In this document: positions 16,518 to 26,700 of the stretch, piece after piece
How positions within the stretch are numbered: position 1 is the stretch's first letter
Layout: the number at the start of each line of letters is the position of its first letter
IMG/VR virus record: IMGVR_UViG_3300033388_002613
Coordinates: 1 to 43,967 of that record
Direction: 5' to 3' (one strand)
Length of the DNA: 43,967 bases
From: a virus
Program-made: the position numbers and the translations under genes
The notes under the pieces: model-generated
What the model was told of the DNA's origin: nothing
What the model saw: the letters and a program-made list of their open reading frames with translations, nothing else
The model's database searches: none

Positions 16518-19500
16518 ATGGCTGATAATTTCAAATATATTCCGTTAAATGAAGGAGTTGATTACTCTAGATCTACTGAGCGTTCTATCAAAAAAAACAA
16601 TGAACAATACGAAGATGAAGTTCAAGGGTATTTAGATACCTTCTCTAAGCATAAATATAATGGAGATGGCCCTACTGATAATGATACTGATGAAGCTGGC
16701 ACATGGAAACATTCTTATATTGATAGTAATGGCGTAAGACAACAAGCTAATACTAAAAAAGGAGCTGCTCGTAAATCCGCTAAAGCTCAATCTGCAGGTT
16801 CAAATACAACTGACCACACCGCTGATGGAGTAAGACCATCTTACTCAAGAAGAGAGGAACGTCAAGCTAGACGGGATGAACGTGATAAGTATAGAGATAC
16901 TGGTAAGAAATTAGAAGAATCAAATATAGCATTAGAACAACAATTAGTACAACAAGCAAGAGGACAACAAGCTGCTCCAAATGAATACAGTGATAGATAT
17001 AACTACGAAACTTATAAGTATGATTACTATTCTGGTTCACAAGCTAAAGTCTTTATTGGAGATATCTGGGTTGATGATGTTGTGACTATACAATATAACG
17101 TTAGACAAACTAAAGAGCCTATCTATGGTTATGCTTCACAGAACTATGACGCCGTTGCTATGGGTACAGTATTAGGTGAAGGTACTATGGTTGTCGCATT
17201 TAAAGAAGTTGGATATCTTAATGTTATCCGTTCTTATCTACAGGAACAAGAGAAAGGTGTTGGTCAGGCTCAACGTAATATACAAGAACGTGCTGGCAAT
17301 AGTGCATCTGCTTCTACTAGTGACTACTCTGCTAGAGTTGGTAAAACTAATCCTGGGTTAATTAGAAAGAGTGAGACTATTGAGAATGTATTAGACCAAT
17401 TAAACGACGCTAATGTTAGAGTTGAAAGAGATGCAGCTGATAGGTCAACAATTAATAACAATGTTCATTTTGATACGGGTATGGATGGAAGAAGAAACAA
17501 AGACTTTGAAGACGCAGCAGAGGTACTTGAAGACGTCATCTGGGGTGACACTAATGGAAAACCACTTACAACAGTAGGACAGGGCACTGATGGGCTCCTA
17601 AGAGCTGATGAGTTTGATTACATTAGTAATAACAAAGGAGCTAATCAAGGAATCAAATCCGCTAGAGGAAATAACTATGAAGATGTAACTAATATCTTAA
17701 TTACCTTTGGTGACATGACAGATAAAAGAGCTGAACATACATTGTATGCTTTAAATGATATTCACTTCACTGGACAGTCTGTAATGATAAGTCCAACTGG
17801 TGAACCTATTGCTGAAGTATATAATTTCTTCTTCAGAGATATTAACAAATCAATTAACACTCGTAACTTTAAAGTTAATCCAGTTAAATTTAAAATTGGT
17901 ACTGATCAAGAATTCTATCTAGCTACATTAGAAGATGTTAGAGATGCTATGAATACTACCGAAGCAGTTCTAACTGTTTATATAAAATCTGCTAAACTTG
18001 ATGGGAAGTGGGAAGCATATGGGCCAGCTAAAGTTGGTAATTTTACTATTATGAATTCAACAGTAGCTAAAGTTAATACTATGCTTGAAACTGAAATACG
18101 AGAATACCTATTAGAGAACTCAGATGTATATGATGATATCGCAGGAGCTACAGAGTTAGCTGTAACTGTAACAGGTTTGAGTCGTGATGGTAATCTTCTT
18201 CCTGAGATAAAGAGTAGTAATCCAGACCAAACAACTGAAGGATTAAACTATATATTAGAACGTCAAACTGAATTCGGTGCTAACTTTAAAGTCACATCAC
18301 CTACTACGTCTCCTTATAAAATAGTAGACTTAGTTAGACGTGAAGACTTCTTTAAAGGTAAACCTACAGATCCTAAAGGTGCTAAGAATCCTAATGATGA
18401 ATCAATCCCTACATTTCCTGAGGTAGCTACTAAGGTAGATACTAGTAATCCAGTGACTGCTGATATTGAAACTGCTGCTGTTGAAGCAAGTACTAAAGAG
18501 CGAGCTCAGAGTGAAGTAGTTGAAGATGCTGATAGAATAGCTAGATTGAAAGCAGGATATGAGGATAGTGAAGGAGCTACTAAAGAGTTTTATGCTAGAG
18601 AATTAAAAGCACTCAATGAACTTAGTTCAGATGTGATAGCGCCTGAGATTACACTTATTGAAAAAGAACAAGCAATTATAACTCAACAATATACTGCACC
18701 TGTTAAAGTTGAACTTAATGATGTATCTCAATATGTTGAATTATCATATATTGAGTTATCTAAACTAGAAGAGTTTAGAGGGATATCAAAAGACGCATTA
18801 TATACAGTAGGTATATCAGCTGGCAATCTAGATAGTAAAGCTGACGCGTTATTAGAGTTACATAAACAAAGTGTACTAATACAAAAGTATGATATAGACG
18901 CTAGAGCATTAACTACTAATGATGCTGATAGAGTAATTCCTAATCAACGCGATATTGATGTGACTAAGTTTGTAGATTTTACTGCTCCTAAAGAAAATGT
19001 AGCTCAAGAGTTTTATATTCCTTATGATGATGAAGGCGCGCCAGCTATTGGGTATGGTAATCGTATTGATTCATTAACTGATGAGTCATTAGTTGTAGCT
19101 GGGATCGCAACTACAACAGAAGAAGCACAAGGTATTTTAGAAGGGTGGAAATCGTATGATGCTACTATTAGAATAACTAATGAACAAGCTAAGTCATTAT
19201 CAGCATCACATATTGAAGACATAGCAGTTCCTGAAGTAGTAAGAGTGTTTGAATCTAAAGGTGTAGTGCTAACTGATTTACCTCTTAGTGTTCAGCAAGC
19301 AGCAATTGATGTAGCATATCAAACTGGTAACTTATCTCAGTTTGAAGGATTTATTAATTCTACATCTGAAGGTGATTTTACTACAGCGGCATTTGAATTA
19401 GCATATCAAGATGTTAATAATCCTTCTGCGGGAGCTACTTCTAATTATACTCAAACTCCAAATAGAGTATACTCTAGATTAGAACAGATACTTTCAGATG

Positions 19501-19616
19501 AGGAAGTTGATATTAATAGAGAACAAGCTGCTCAATTATTATCACAATTAGATAACAGTCAATTGAACTCAACTAATCAAATTAGATATGGTAACTTATT
19601 ACGATCTTTACAATAA
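16518..19616 (+). CDS. Tube-like protein fused to a T4-lysozyme-like domain, 1032 aa
   Basis: Residues 1-165 are charged and probably disordered. A third copy of the tube fold is split into two parts: about residues 177-235 (VFIGDIWVDDVVTIQYNVRQ) and 391-445 (ILITFGDMTDKRAEHTLYAL), with an insertion between. Residues about 815-995 resemble phage lysozyme of the T4 type (GH24): YIPYDDEGAPAIGYGNRID, ITNEQAKSL, a long helix, and near the end NYTQTPNRVYSRLEQIL, which is close to the T4 lysozyme C-terminal segment. In T4 lysozyme the catalytic Asp20 corresponds to D837 here, but Thr26 is replaced by A843, and Glu11 falls on Val unless the helix is shifted by two residues. AAGGAG precedes ATG 16518. 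It is likely a tail-tip or baseplate-proximal protein that binds or cuts peptidoglycan. Confidence 0.8.
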   Translation: MADNFKYIPLNEGVDYSRSTERSIKKNNEQYEDEVQGYLDTFSKHKYNGDGPTDNDTDEAGTWKHSYIDSNGVRQQANTKKGAARKSAKAQSAGSNTTDHTADGVRPSYSRREERQARRDERDKYRDTGKKLEESNIALEQQLVQQARGQQAAPNEYSDRYNYETYKYDYYSGSQAKVFIGDIWVDDVVTIQYNVRQTKEPIYGYASQNYDAVAMGTVLGEGTMVVAFKEVGYLNVIRSYLQEQEKGVGQAQRNIQERAGNSASASTSDYSARVGKTNPGLIRKSETIENVLDQLNDANVRVERDAADRSTINNNVHFDTGMDGRRNKDFEDAAEVLEDVIWGDTNGKPLTTVGQGTDGLLRADEFDYISNNKGANQGIKSARGNNYEDVTNILITFGDMTDKRAEHTLYALNDIHFTGQSVMISPTGEPIAEVYNFFFRDINKSINTRNFKVNPVKFKIGTDQEFYLATLEDVRDAMNTTEAVLTVYIKSAKLDGKWEAYGPAKVGNFTIMNSTVAKVNTMLETEIREYLLENSDVYDDIAGATELAVTVTGLSRDGNLLPEIKSSNPDQTTEGLNYILERQTEFGANFKVTSPTTSPYKIVDLVRREDFFKGKPTDPKGAKNPNDESIPTFPEVATKVDTSNPVTADIETAAVEASTKERAQSEVVEDADRIARLKAGYEDSEGATKEFYARELKALNELSSDVIAPEITLIEKEQAIITQQYTAPVKVELNDVSQYVELSYIELSKLEEFRGISKDALYTVGISAGNLDSKADALLELHKQSVLIQKYDIDARALTTNDADRVIPNQRDIDVTKFVDFTAPKENVAQEFYIPYDDEGAPAIGYGNRIDSLTDESLVVAGIATTTEEAQGILEGWKSYDATIRITNEQAKSLSASHIEDIAVPEVVRVFESKGVVLTDLPLSVQQAAIDVAYQTGNLSQFEGFINSTSEGDFTTAAFELAYQDVNNPSAGATSNYTQTPNRVYSRLEQILSDEEVDINREQAAQLLSQLDNSQLNSTNQIRYGNLLRSLQ

Positions 19617-19634
19617 TAATAAATAGGCTATACT
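19607..19634 (+). promoter_or_regulatory. Candidate sigma70-type promoter for the chaperone-like gene
   Basis: TTTACA at 19607-19612 (one mismatch to TTGACA), a 16-base spacer, and TATACT at 19629-19634 (one mismatch to TATAAT). Transcription would start near 19641, leaving a leader of about 28 bases before ATG 19669. In an AT-rich genome such matches arise by chance, so this is only a candidate. Confidence 0.45.
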
Positions 19635-19668
19635 AAGTGTGCGACCATATTATAATTAGGAGGTTAGC

Positions 19669-19971
19669 ATGGAAATTACAACAGAACAAATTGATGCTTG
19701 GAAACAAGAACATGGAAAGATATTTAAAGTAACACCAGTACCAGGAGTAGACATTATCTATAAACCTTTATCAAGAGGTAGCTATATGGATATATTGGCT
19801 AAACAAATGGAAGGTATAATTGGTGACCCAGAAGTTGAAACAGTTAAACTCTGCGTACTTAATACTATTCCTGACGATCTTTTTGAGACTAGAGGCGGTG
19901 TTGCAACTGTGCTCTATGATGAAATAATGAAGCAATCAGGATTTACGTTAATCGAATCAGAAGAACTGTAA
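19669..19971 (+). CDS. Small protein in tail-assembly-chaperone position, 100 aa
   Basis: Starts at ATG 19669 behind a perfect AGGAGGT site with 4-base spacing. The segment IIYKPLSRGSYMDILAKQME resembles the short PLT-x-x-E-like motif of small phage tail-assembly proteins, and a similar segment (EIIFRSLTITELKVLDNIV) occurs in the next gene, suggesting distant paralogy. The rest is acidic and helical. Genes between tube and tape measure commonly encode tape-measure chaperones. No slippery sequence joining this ORF to the next was found, as the two are separated by a 214-bp gap with a terminator. The chaperone role is inferred. Confidence 0.8.
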   Translation: MEITTEQIDAWKQEHGKIFKVTPVPGVDIIYKPLSRGSYMDILAKQMEGIIGDPEVETVKLCVLNTIPDDLFETRGGVATVLYDEIMKQSGFTLIESEEL

Positions 19972-19998
19972 TAAACAACAGATAACTTTAAATAATAT

Positions 19999-20028
19999 AA
20001 GGAAGAGTGTAATGCTCTTCCTTTCTTT
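19999..20028 (+). terminator. Rho-independent terminator after the 100-aa gene
   Basis: A 9-bp stem (19999-20007 with 20015-20023) with a 7-base loop TGTAATG, followed by a T-rich run CTTTCTTT interrupted by one C. Together with the promoter-like elements upstream it would make the 100-aa gene an almost isolated transcription unit. Confidence 0.8.
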
Positions 20029-20142
20029 ACATATACCTATATCTATATATCTTTCTATATATAACTATAAGCGCTGGCGCGCGTTGTGAGTACTTTAATA
20101 TAATGTATAATAATCGTCTTGTCAATGAATTTATAAAAATAG

Positions 20143-20160
20143 TTTATAGTATACTATAAA
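20143..20160 (+). promoter_or_regulatory. 18-bp perfect palindrome before the 175-aa gene
   Basis: TTTATAGTATACTATAAA is identical to its reverse complement. It ends 25 bases before ATG 20186. It contains TATACT and overlaps TATAAATA (20155-20162), which equals the T4-type late promoter sequence. It could be an operator or a promoter core for the tape-measure operon; this is inferred from position and symmetry. Confidence 0.5.
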
Positions 20161-20185
20161 TAAGTATTTAACATTGGAGTCAAAT

Positions 20186-20713
20186 ATGAACTTAACACGT
20201 AATACAAAACTATGTAAAGCAACGAATGAAGATGGAGTTGAAATCATATTTAGAAGCTTAACTATAACTGAATTAAAAGTTTTAGATAATATAGTATCTC
20301 AATTTCACAAAGCAGAAATAGCATTCGAGCTAGGTTATATATCTGGAGGTAAACCTAATTTCTTTTTACAACAAGAGATAGGTAGAGATATAATAACAGC
20401 ATCCAGTCTTGAGATAAATGATGAAACATTGTTCGCACTAACCGTTGATGACATGAGAGCGTCTATTGACAACGATATGATATTTAATCTCATACAACAT
20501 ATCATTAGTATCTTACCAAGTACTACTATAGAATATCTATTAAACTTAACATATCTTGATATTATAGAACTCGCTGCACTGTGTGAAAAGATGAGTAATA
20601 AGAAAATATTTACTAATACACAATCAGCATCTATTAAACGAGAGGACGGCTTTTTATCAGACGATAGTGGGAAATCACTACAAGATAAGATGAAAGAAAT
20701 GGAAAAATTCTAA
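20186..20713 (+). CDS. Second small protein in tail-assembly-chaperone position, 175 aa
   Basis: The start is placed at ATG 20186 because GGAG at 20176-20179 lies 6 bases before it; a TTG 12 bases upstream lacks a site. The protein begins with a beta-like segment, then IIFRSLTITELKVLDNIV (shared in style with the preceding 100-aa protein), and continues as an alpha-helical protein with a hydrophobic core and a charged tail. Its stop overlaps the tape-measure ATG by one base, so the two are translationally coupled, which is typical of tape-measure chaperones. No -1 slip heptamer was noticed. The role is inferred. Confidence 0.8.
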   Translation: MNLTRNTKLCKATNEDGVEIIFRSLTITELKVLDNIVSQFHKAEIAFELGYISGGKPNFFLQQEIGRDIITASSLEINDETLFALTVDDMRASIDNDMIFNLIQHIISILPSTTIEYLLNLTYLDIIELAALCEKMSNKKIFTNTQSASIKREDGFLSDDSGKSLQDKMKEMEKF

Positions 20714-23700
20714 TGGCATATTATGATCCGTACAGCAGTGGTAGTGATTCATACTACGATCCCCAAAACCAATCCTCTGGTGGTGAAACTCAGTCAGCAA
20801 TGCAAAGCATTAAAACTGGTATCGTCGCTATGGCTGGTTATGCGGTCACGCACGCTGTAGTATCTAAAGTTGTAGGTGCAGCAAGTAAAAGATTCGCATC
20901 ATCTCAAGCTAGAGTAGCAACCAAAGCATTAAGACAAGGTGGGTTTTCAGCTAAGAAGACTGCTATGTATCAAAAGCTTGAAGGAGCTAAGACTGGTGGT
21001 GATGTACTAAGAGCTAGATCGTCTAGAATTGATAAAGCATACAAGTCTATTAATAGAAATCAAAGCATGAATGCTAAGATTATAGGTCAACGTCAAGCAG
21101 AGATTACTAGATTACAGAAGTCAAGACAGACAATAGACGCACAGAAACATAGATTCAAATCAGCCTTTAAAGATTTAAAGACATTCAAAGCTGTAGCTGG
21201 ACGTAACATAACTGAACACGTAATAAAAGGTTCTGTAATAGGTTATGGTTATGATGCTGCTACTGGACAACTGGAGAGCATGGGTGTTAAGGGTGACATT
21301 AATCCACTTAACATTGTAGGTCACGGTGTAAACTACGCTAAGTATATGGCTAAGAACGCTGGTATGTTTGCTGCTATGGGTAACATTGGTGGCATGGCTA
21401 AAGGTGCTGGCTCAGTAGTAGGTGGTGCAGCTAGAGGTTTCCTTAGTAAGAACAAAGGTTTCACTGATACAATATTAGAAAATGTAGATAAACTATCTGG
21501 GTTTAATGTTAAAGGCGCAGTTGATGGTAGAGGTAATGCTATATATAAAGATGCAGCTTCTAGTTTCATAGCTAATAATAATAAAGGATTACTTAATAAA
21601 GCAATAGCTGGTGCTACTAAAGCTAAAGACTTTGCTACAGCTACAGTAGAAACTATGGGTCCTAAGATGGACGTTGCTATGAAGCAACCATTCCTAAAGA
21701 AACCAAACAGTGCATCACATGGAGGCCCAGCTAAACATAACAACTCAAGCTTTAATGATTCAGTGATGCGCGCTAAAGATCAAATAGCTAACTCTTTTAA
21801 AGAAAAACAAATAGCTCGTAAACAACGTGTATCAGAATCTGCTACAGGTTTCCAAAAAATAAATATGCTAAGCAGAAGCATTGCTGGTACAAGTGAGAAA
21901 GCACTATCTGATTCAGAACAGATTAAAAACTTTGCTGGTCTTACGTCAATGCTGAAAGATAAGAGTAATAACTCAAACAGCTTCATGCAACAGATCTTCG
22001 GTCTAGAACAAACTAGAATGAAAGACGTTATGACTACTGACTACTTAACTGAATTAGGTCAAGGTCTTTCTGATAAATTTGCTAAAGGTAAACAAGCTCA
22101 GATATCTCAGATGCTTGGTCAGGTTAGAGTTGGTGATGATGTATTCAAAGCTGGTAGATTCAATGTAGACATGAACGTCATGAATCCTATGAATGTAATG
22201 AAGCGTACTCTATCTGGTATAGGTAAAATGAACTTCAAGATGTTTGATGTGATTCCAATGATTGGTAAGAACCTATCTGCTGGTGCTATTGGTATGACTG
22301 ATATGCTAACGTCTCGTGACGTCCAAGCTTTCTCTCTTACATCTAATAATCAGGGCTTTGGTAAAGTAGTTAGAACTGCTGATGGACGTAGAACGTTATC
22401 AGACGTGTTAGCTAAAGATGGTTATGGTGTAGAGTCTCAACACCGTGTATCTATAAACTATTCTAATAATAAGTTCTTTGCTATTGAAGGTAATAAGATT
22501 AGTGAGCTAGATACATTTAGTCACATCATCAAAAATGGTTCACCAACAGTTAAAGGTTCAAACGAATTCCAAAAATCTGAAATGTCACATCTTATGGCTG
22601 AGACTAGAAACTCAGTTCCAACTAAAACAACGATGGACTTGAAAGCTATACACGACGCTAAAAAAGCTGATAGACATGGACAAGGTTTCTTTGGACAGAT
22701 GGCTTCTAACTTAGATTGGGTCCACGTAGGTTTAAGACAGAAACAAGAATCAATTGAACGCATGATGAATGGTGGATTGACTAACAATGGTAGATTCAAA
22801 AGTGTACATGAGAGTATGTATAATGACTTCCTCGGTACGTTTGCTGGTCACGATGCGCCATTCTCAAAAGAACAACATAGACAACTTGGTCGTAACTTAC
22901 TAGATAACATAGAGCCAGAATTAGTAGACATAGTAAAACGTCCTGAGGTACTATCTTTAATGGGACGTCAAAGTAAGAAGTTCTCTAAAGGTATGAAAGC
23001 AGCAATGCAGGATGAATATGCCTTAAAAGATTTCCTACGTAATGATGTTCTAACTAATGAGACAAGTGACTGGACTACACTATTAAAGAATGATGAGACT
23101 AGAGCATTAATAAACTTAACTATTCAAGACCCACGTTCTGCTAAGAAGCATATTACTAGAGATCGTAATGGTCGTTACTCTGATATGTCAGCTGTTGATT
23201 CACTACGTGTTAAGATATTTAGTGCAGCAAGTGGTTTAGCTGATGAAGAAATAAACCCATTAATGACTAATGCTACATTCCTTAGAAACCAAGGTGTATT
23301 GAGTAACTCAGAAGCTAGCGCTATGAAGTTATATGGTATGGTTGATTCAGCATATATTGATGATGCATTTAAAGGTAACGGTACTGTAGAGAACGCGGCG
23401 CTACAAAAGATATATAAGAAAAACAAAGCTAATGGATTAAATGATATAGCTGAGTTTACTGAGTACGTTAAGAATAATAACATCAAATCTCCTTCATTAA
23501 TCAAGAGTCAAACAGATGTTCAAATGCTATTAGGTGATAGAGATGTAACTAGAACAAAAGTGATGACGAAAGACCACACCTCATTTGCTGCGTTTGGTTA
23601 TAAATCAGATGAGACTAGACAGTGGGCTGTGTTTAATGGAGTAGCTGACGTAGGAGCAATGCGTTTAACTAACTTACTTGCTGATACAGTTGGATTCCAA

Positions 23701-26700
23701 AGAGATAGCTTTAAGTATGGTGATGGTTGGCAGGGCGCATTACGTTTCATAGGTAAGCGTGGTGGACAGTTAGCTGGAACCGTAGCTGCTTATAAGGGTA
23801 TAGATGCTGCATTAGCTGCTGCACCTATGTTTGATGATACATCATTAGACGCTGGAATAACTGGAGCCTTAGCTGACACAGCTGCGAGTGCTCACTTATT
23901 AAGTTCAAGAGTATTGAATGGAACTGGTATAGCTGGAGTAGGTAGATATCTAGATGGTTTAATGCCTGGATTCAACTCGTCTGCTCCTGGTGCAATTATT
24001 GGTGCAGGTATGAGATGGGGCCAAGGCCCACTTGGTGTTGTTGGTGGAATGATTCGTGGTGCAGTTGGTAATAGAATGCTTGCACCTTACTCTCCTGACA
24101 TGACTAAAACTTACGATCAACTACAAAAAGAATATACAGGTGAAGAAGAAGTAGCAATGATTAAAGGTCGTGGTTGGTTATTAGGAACAACTCCATGGCA
24201 AGGTAATAAAGTTGTAGGTTGGAAACCTAACTGGTATGTTGAAGCTAAATCAAGATGGAAAGCGTCAGATACATTATATGGTTCAGAGATTAGAAAGCTA
24301 ATACATGAACCTCTTCCAGTGCTTAACTTTAATATCGGTGATGTATTGGATCCATATTACATGGAACGTAAACATTTCCATACTAGACCATATGGTGAGA
24401 CAGGTGGATTCTTAGAAGAAGCTCCATTAGGTATCGGTCCTATGTTATCAGCAGTCTTAGGTCCAATCTTTAAACCTAAGAAGAAGATGCATTCAGAATT
24501 CTTTGATGGTTACGGTGGAGGATATGGTGGTTCAGCTGAGCATAGTGAAGTTACAGCTATGCCTATCCCTGCTATGAATGAACAATCAGTATTCATGAAG
24601 TCAGCTGGTGCAATGAACCCAAGAATGGGACACAACAGATCTAACTTTATGGGTGCTTATGTTTACTCTAAGGACAAACATCACGGTCAACACATGGCTG
24701 ATAGATCATTAGCTGATTTAGAAAGTGGTATTGGTCTTGTAGGATTCGCAACTAATACAGCACGTACAGCATTAGCTGGTACACCAGAAGTTAAACCTAC
24801 TGTTGAGACAGCTGGTAGAATGGCTTCAATGTCTAGATCATATAACGATATGAACTTAGGTGGTTTAGGTACTATCTCAGAGGCAATGCGTCGTTTCATA
24901 ACTAAGCCTGACCATAGAAGAGTTGGTATTAATCCAATTCCTAACATGCTTCCTAACTGGCTTCCATCTAGATTCATGACAGGTGACCCATTTGAGAAGA
25001 TACTTAAAGGTGAATTAAGATTACCTGGTACAGCATATGAAAGAACTCATGATATTAACATGACGTTACCTGGACGTGCGTCTATGTTTGGTAACTCTAC
25101 TGCTGATATTGTATCATACTTTACAGGTCATAAGTCTCCAATATTAAAAGAACAACAAGATATCTTAGAAGAAGGTACTGAGTTCCACGAGAAGATACAG
25201 AACTGGCTTAAAGCTGAGAACATATTAATCTCTGCTGAGGATCTATTCTACGATGCCAAGAACAATATATCTGGTCACATAGATGGTATCATTAGAGATG
25301 GTATGGGTGGTGGTGGTAAACGCGCACTAGAGATAAAATCTATAAGTGAGAAAGGTCTTAAGAAGCTTGATGGTCCTAAGAACAATCACACATCTCAGTT
25401 GAACTTCTATTTACATGAATCAGGTATGAAGAAAGGATCTATATTATATGTATCTCGTGACAACCCTGCTAACTTTAAAGTATTTGAGATGGATTATAAC
25501 CACTCTAAATACAACAAGGATTTAGAGAAGATCCAACAAGCGCGTAAGATAGCATCAGGATTATTAGCGCAAGGTAAACAAGGTATGGCTAGAGGTTTTA
25601 GTTATTCTTGGGTTGATAGAATGAACATACTTGCTGACGTGGCGCCAGCTTCTAAACAATTTAAAGAAGCTAAGTCTATTGTACAACAACAGATGAAGAA
25701 TGGTATGACTGATGATGCTGACGTTGCTAAATATAGAAAGGCACTTAAGCATAGAGAGGCGACATTAAGAACACACGAAACATATGCTACTAGATTTGAA
25801 GGTAAAATTATGTCTCCTAGTGTTGAATATAATAGACAGAACTTAAACTTTAATATTAAAGCTGCTGCTGAGTATAGTGTAGCTGAAAGAATAGTTGGTG
25901 CTGCCTGGGAGAACTTCACTAATACTGATACGTTCTTAACTAATAAGTTCTTTGCGTTTAAGGACCCATTAGAGCACTATAAACAGATGCAAGTATATGG
26001 TAAGGAGTTTACACCTTGGACTGATCCATTTGGTAGTTTCATGCAACCTAGAATAAATAGAATACAAGGCGCAGATGATCCATTCAGAGGAGCAGTAGCA
26101 GGAGCAATAGATACAGGTTATCTAATTGGTGGTAGCCCTATGGCTTTAGTTGGTGGTTTAATTGGAGCAGCAAGTGGTGCAGCTAATATGATGAAGGGTG
26201 GTAGAAATTGGTTACCTAGTCATATTGAAAAAGAAAGACAGATTAATGATTACTTTGATACTATGGAATATAATAAGAATGAGCGTATGGCTAACCTATC
26301 AGAAGGAACTGAATGGGACAGGTTTAAGAACGCATCTAACTCAACCTTCCATAGTTTAATTCAAAATGAATCTACTGACTATACTAATATTTATAGAGCA
26401 GCATATGATTCAGAACGTCCTTATATATCAGCTTGGTTAAATGAAACTGATAAAGATAAACAACAAGAGATATTAAAAATTATACCTGATAGACTAGCTC
26501 ATGTGTTACAAGGGCATTGGCAGAAGTCAGGCTCAGCTATTAATACTCAAACGTTTATAGATAAGACTAGTGCTGGTGAATTTAATAATACTAACAAACA
26601 ACAATATGATATGAGAGCAATGGATCCTCATATGCGCACTGAAGATATAAAGCTTAAAGCAATTAACAACGCAGCGTTAAATGCTCATGACTTTGGTTTA

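Larger units (their letters stand above)
19972..20185 (+). other. Intergenic region of 214 bases
   Basis: The longest gap in the window. After the terminator come AT-rich CTATAT-type repeats (about 20032-20068), a short GC-rich patch (AGCGCTGGCGCGCG near 20070-20083), and then the palindrome near 20150. Only tiny ORFs without ribosome binding sites are present. It probably contains the transcription start for the tape-measure operon. Confidence 0.6.

Noticed and set aside
19651-19656. TATAAT directly before the 100-aa gene as a -10 box
   Set aside because: It lies 2 bases before the Shine-Dalgarno, so transcription from it would remove the ribosome binding site.
20012-20089. 25-codon ORF (ATG 20012) in the 214-bp gap
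   Set aside because: Starts within the terminator loop, has no usable RBS and translates a low-complexity repeat.
20174-20185. TTG 20174 as start of the 175-aa gene
   Set aside because: GGAG at 20176-20179 overlaps this codon and instead supports ATG 20186.
21333-21743. Minus-strand ORF of 136 aa in the tape-measure gene
   Set aside because: Leu/Ala/Pro-rich mirror of a Gly/Ala-rich segment, no RBS, and no other minus-strand gene in the window.
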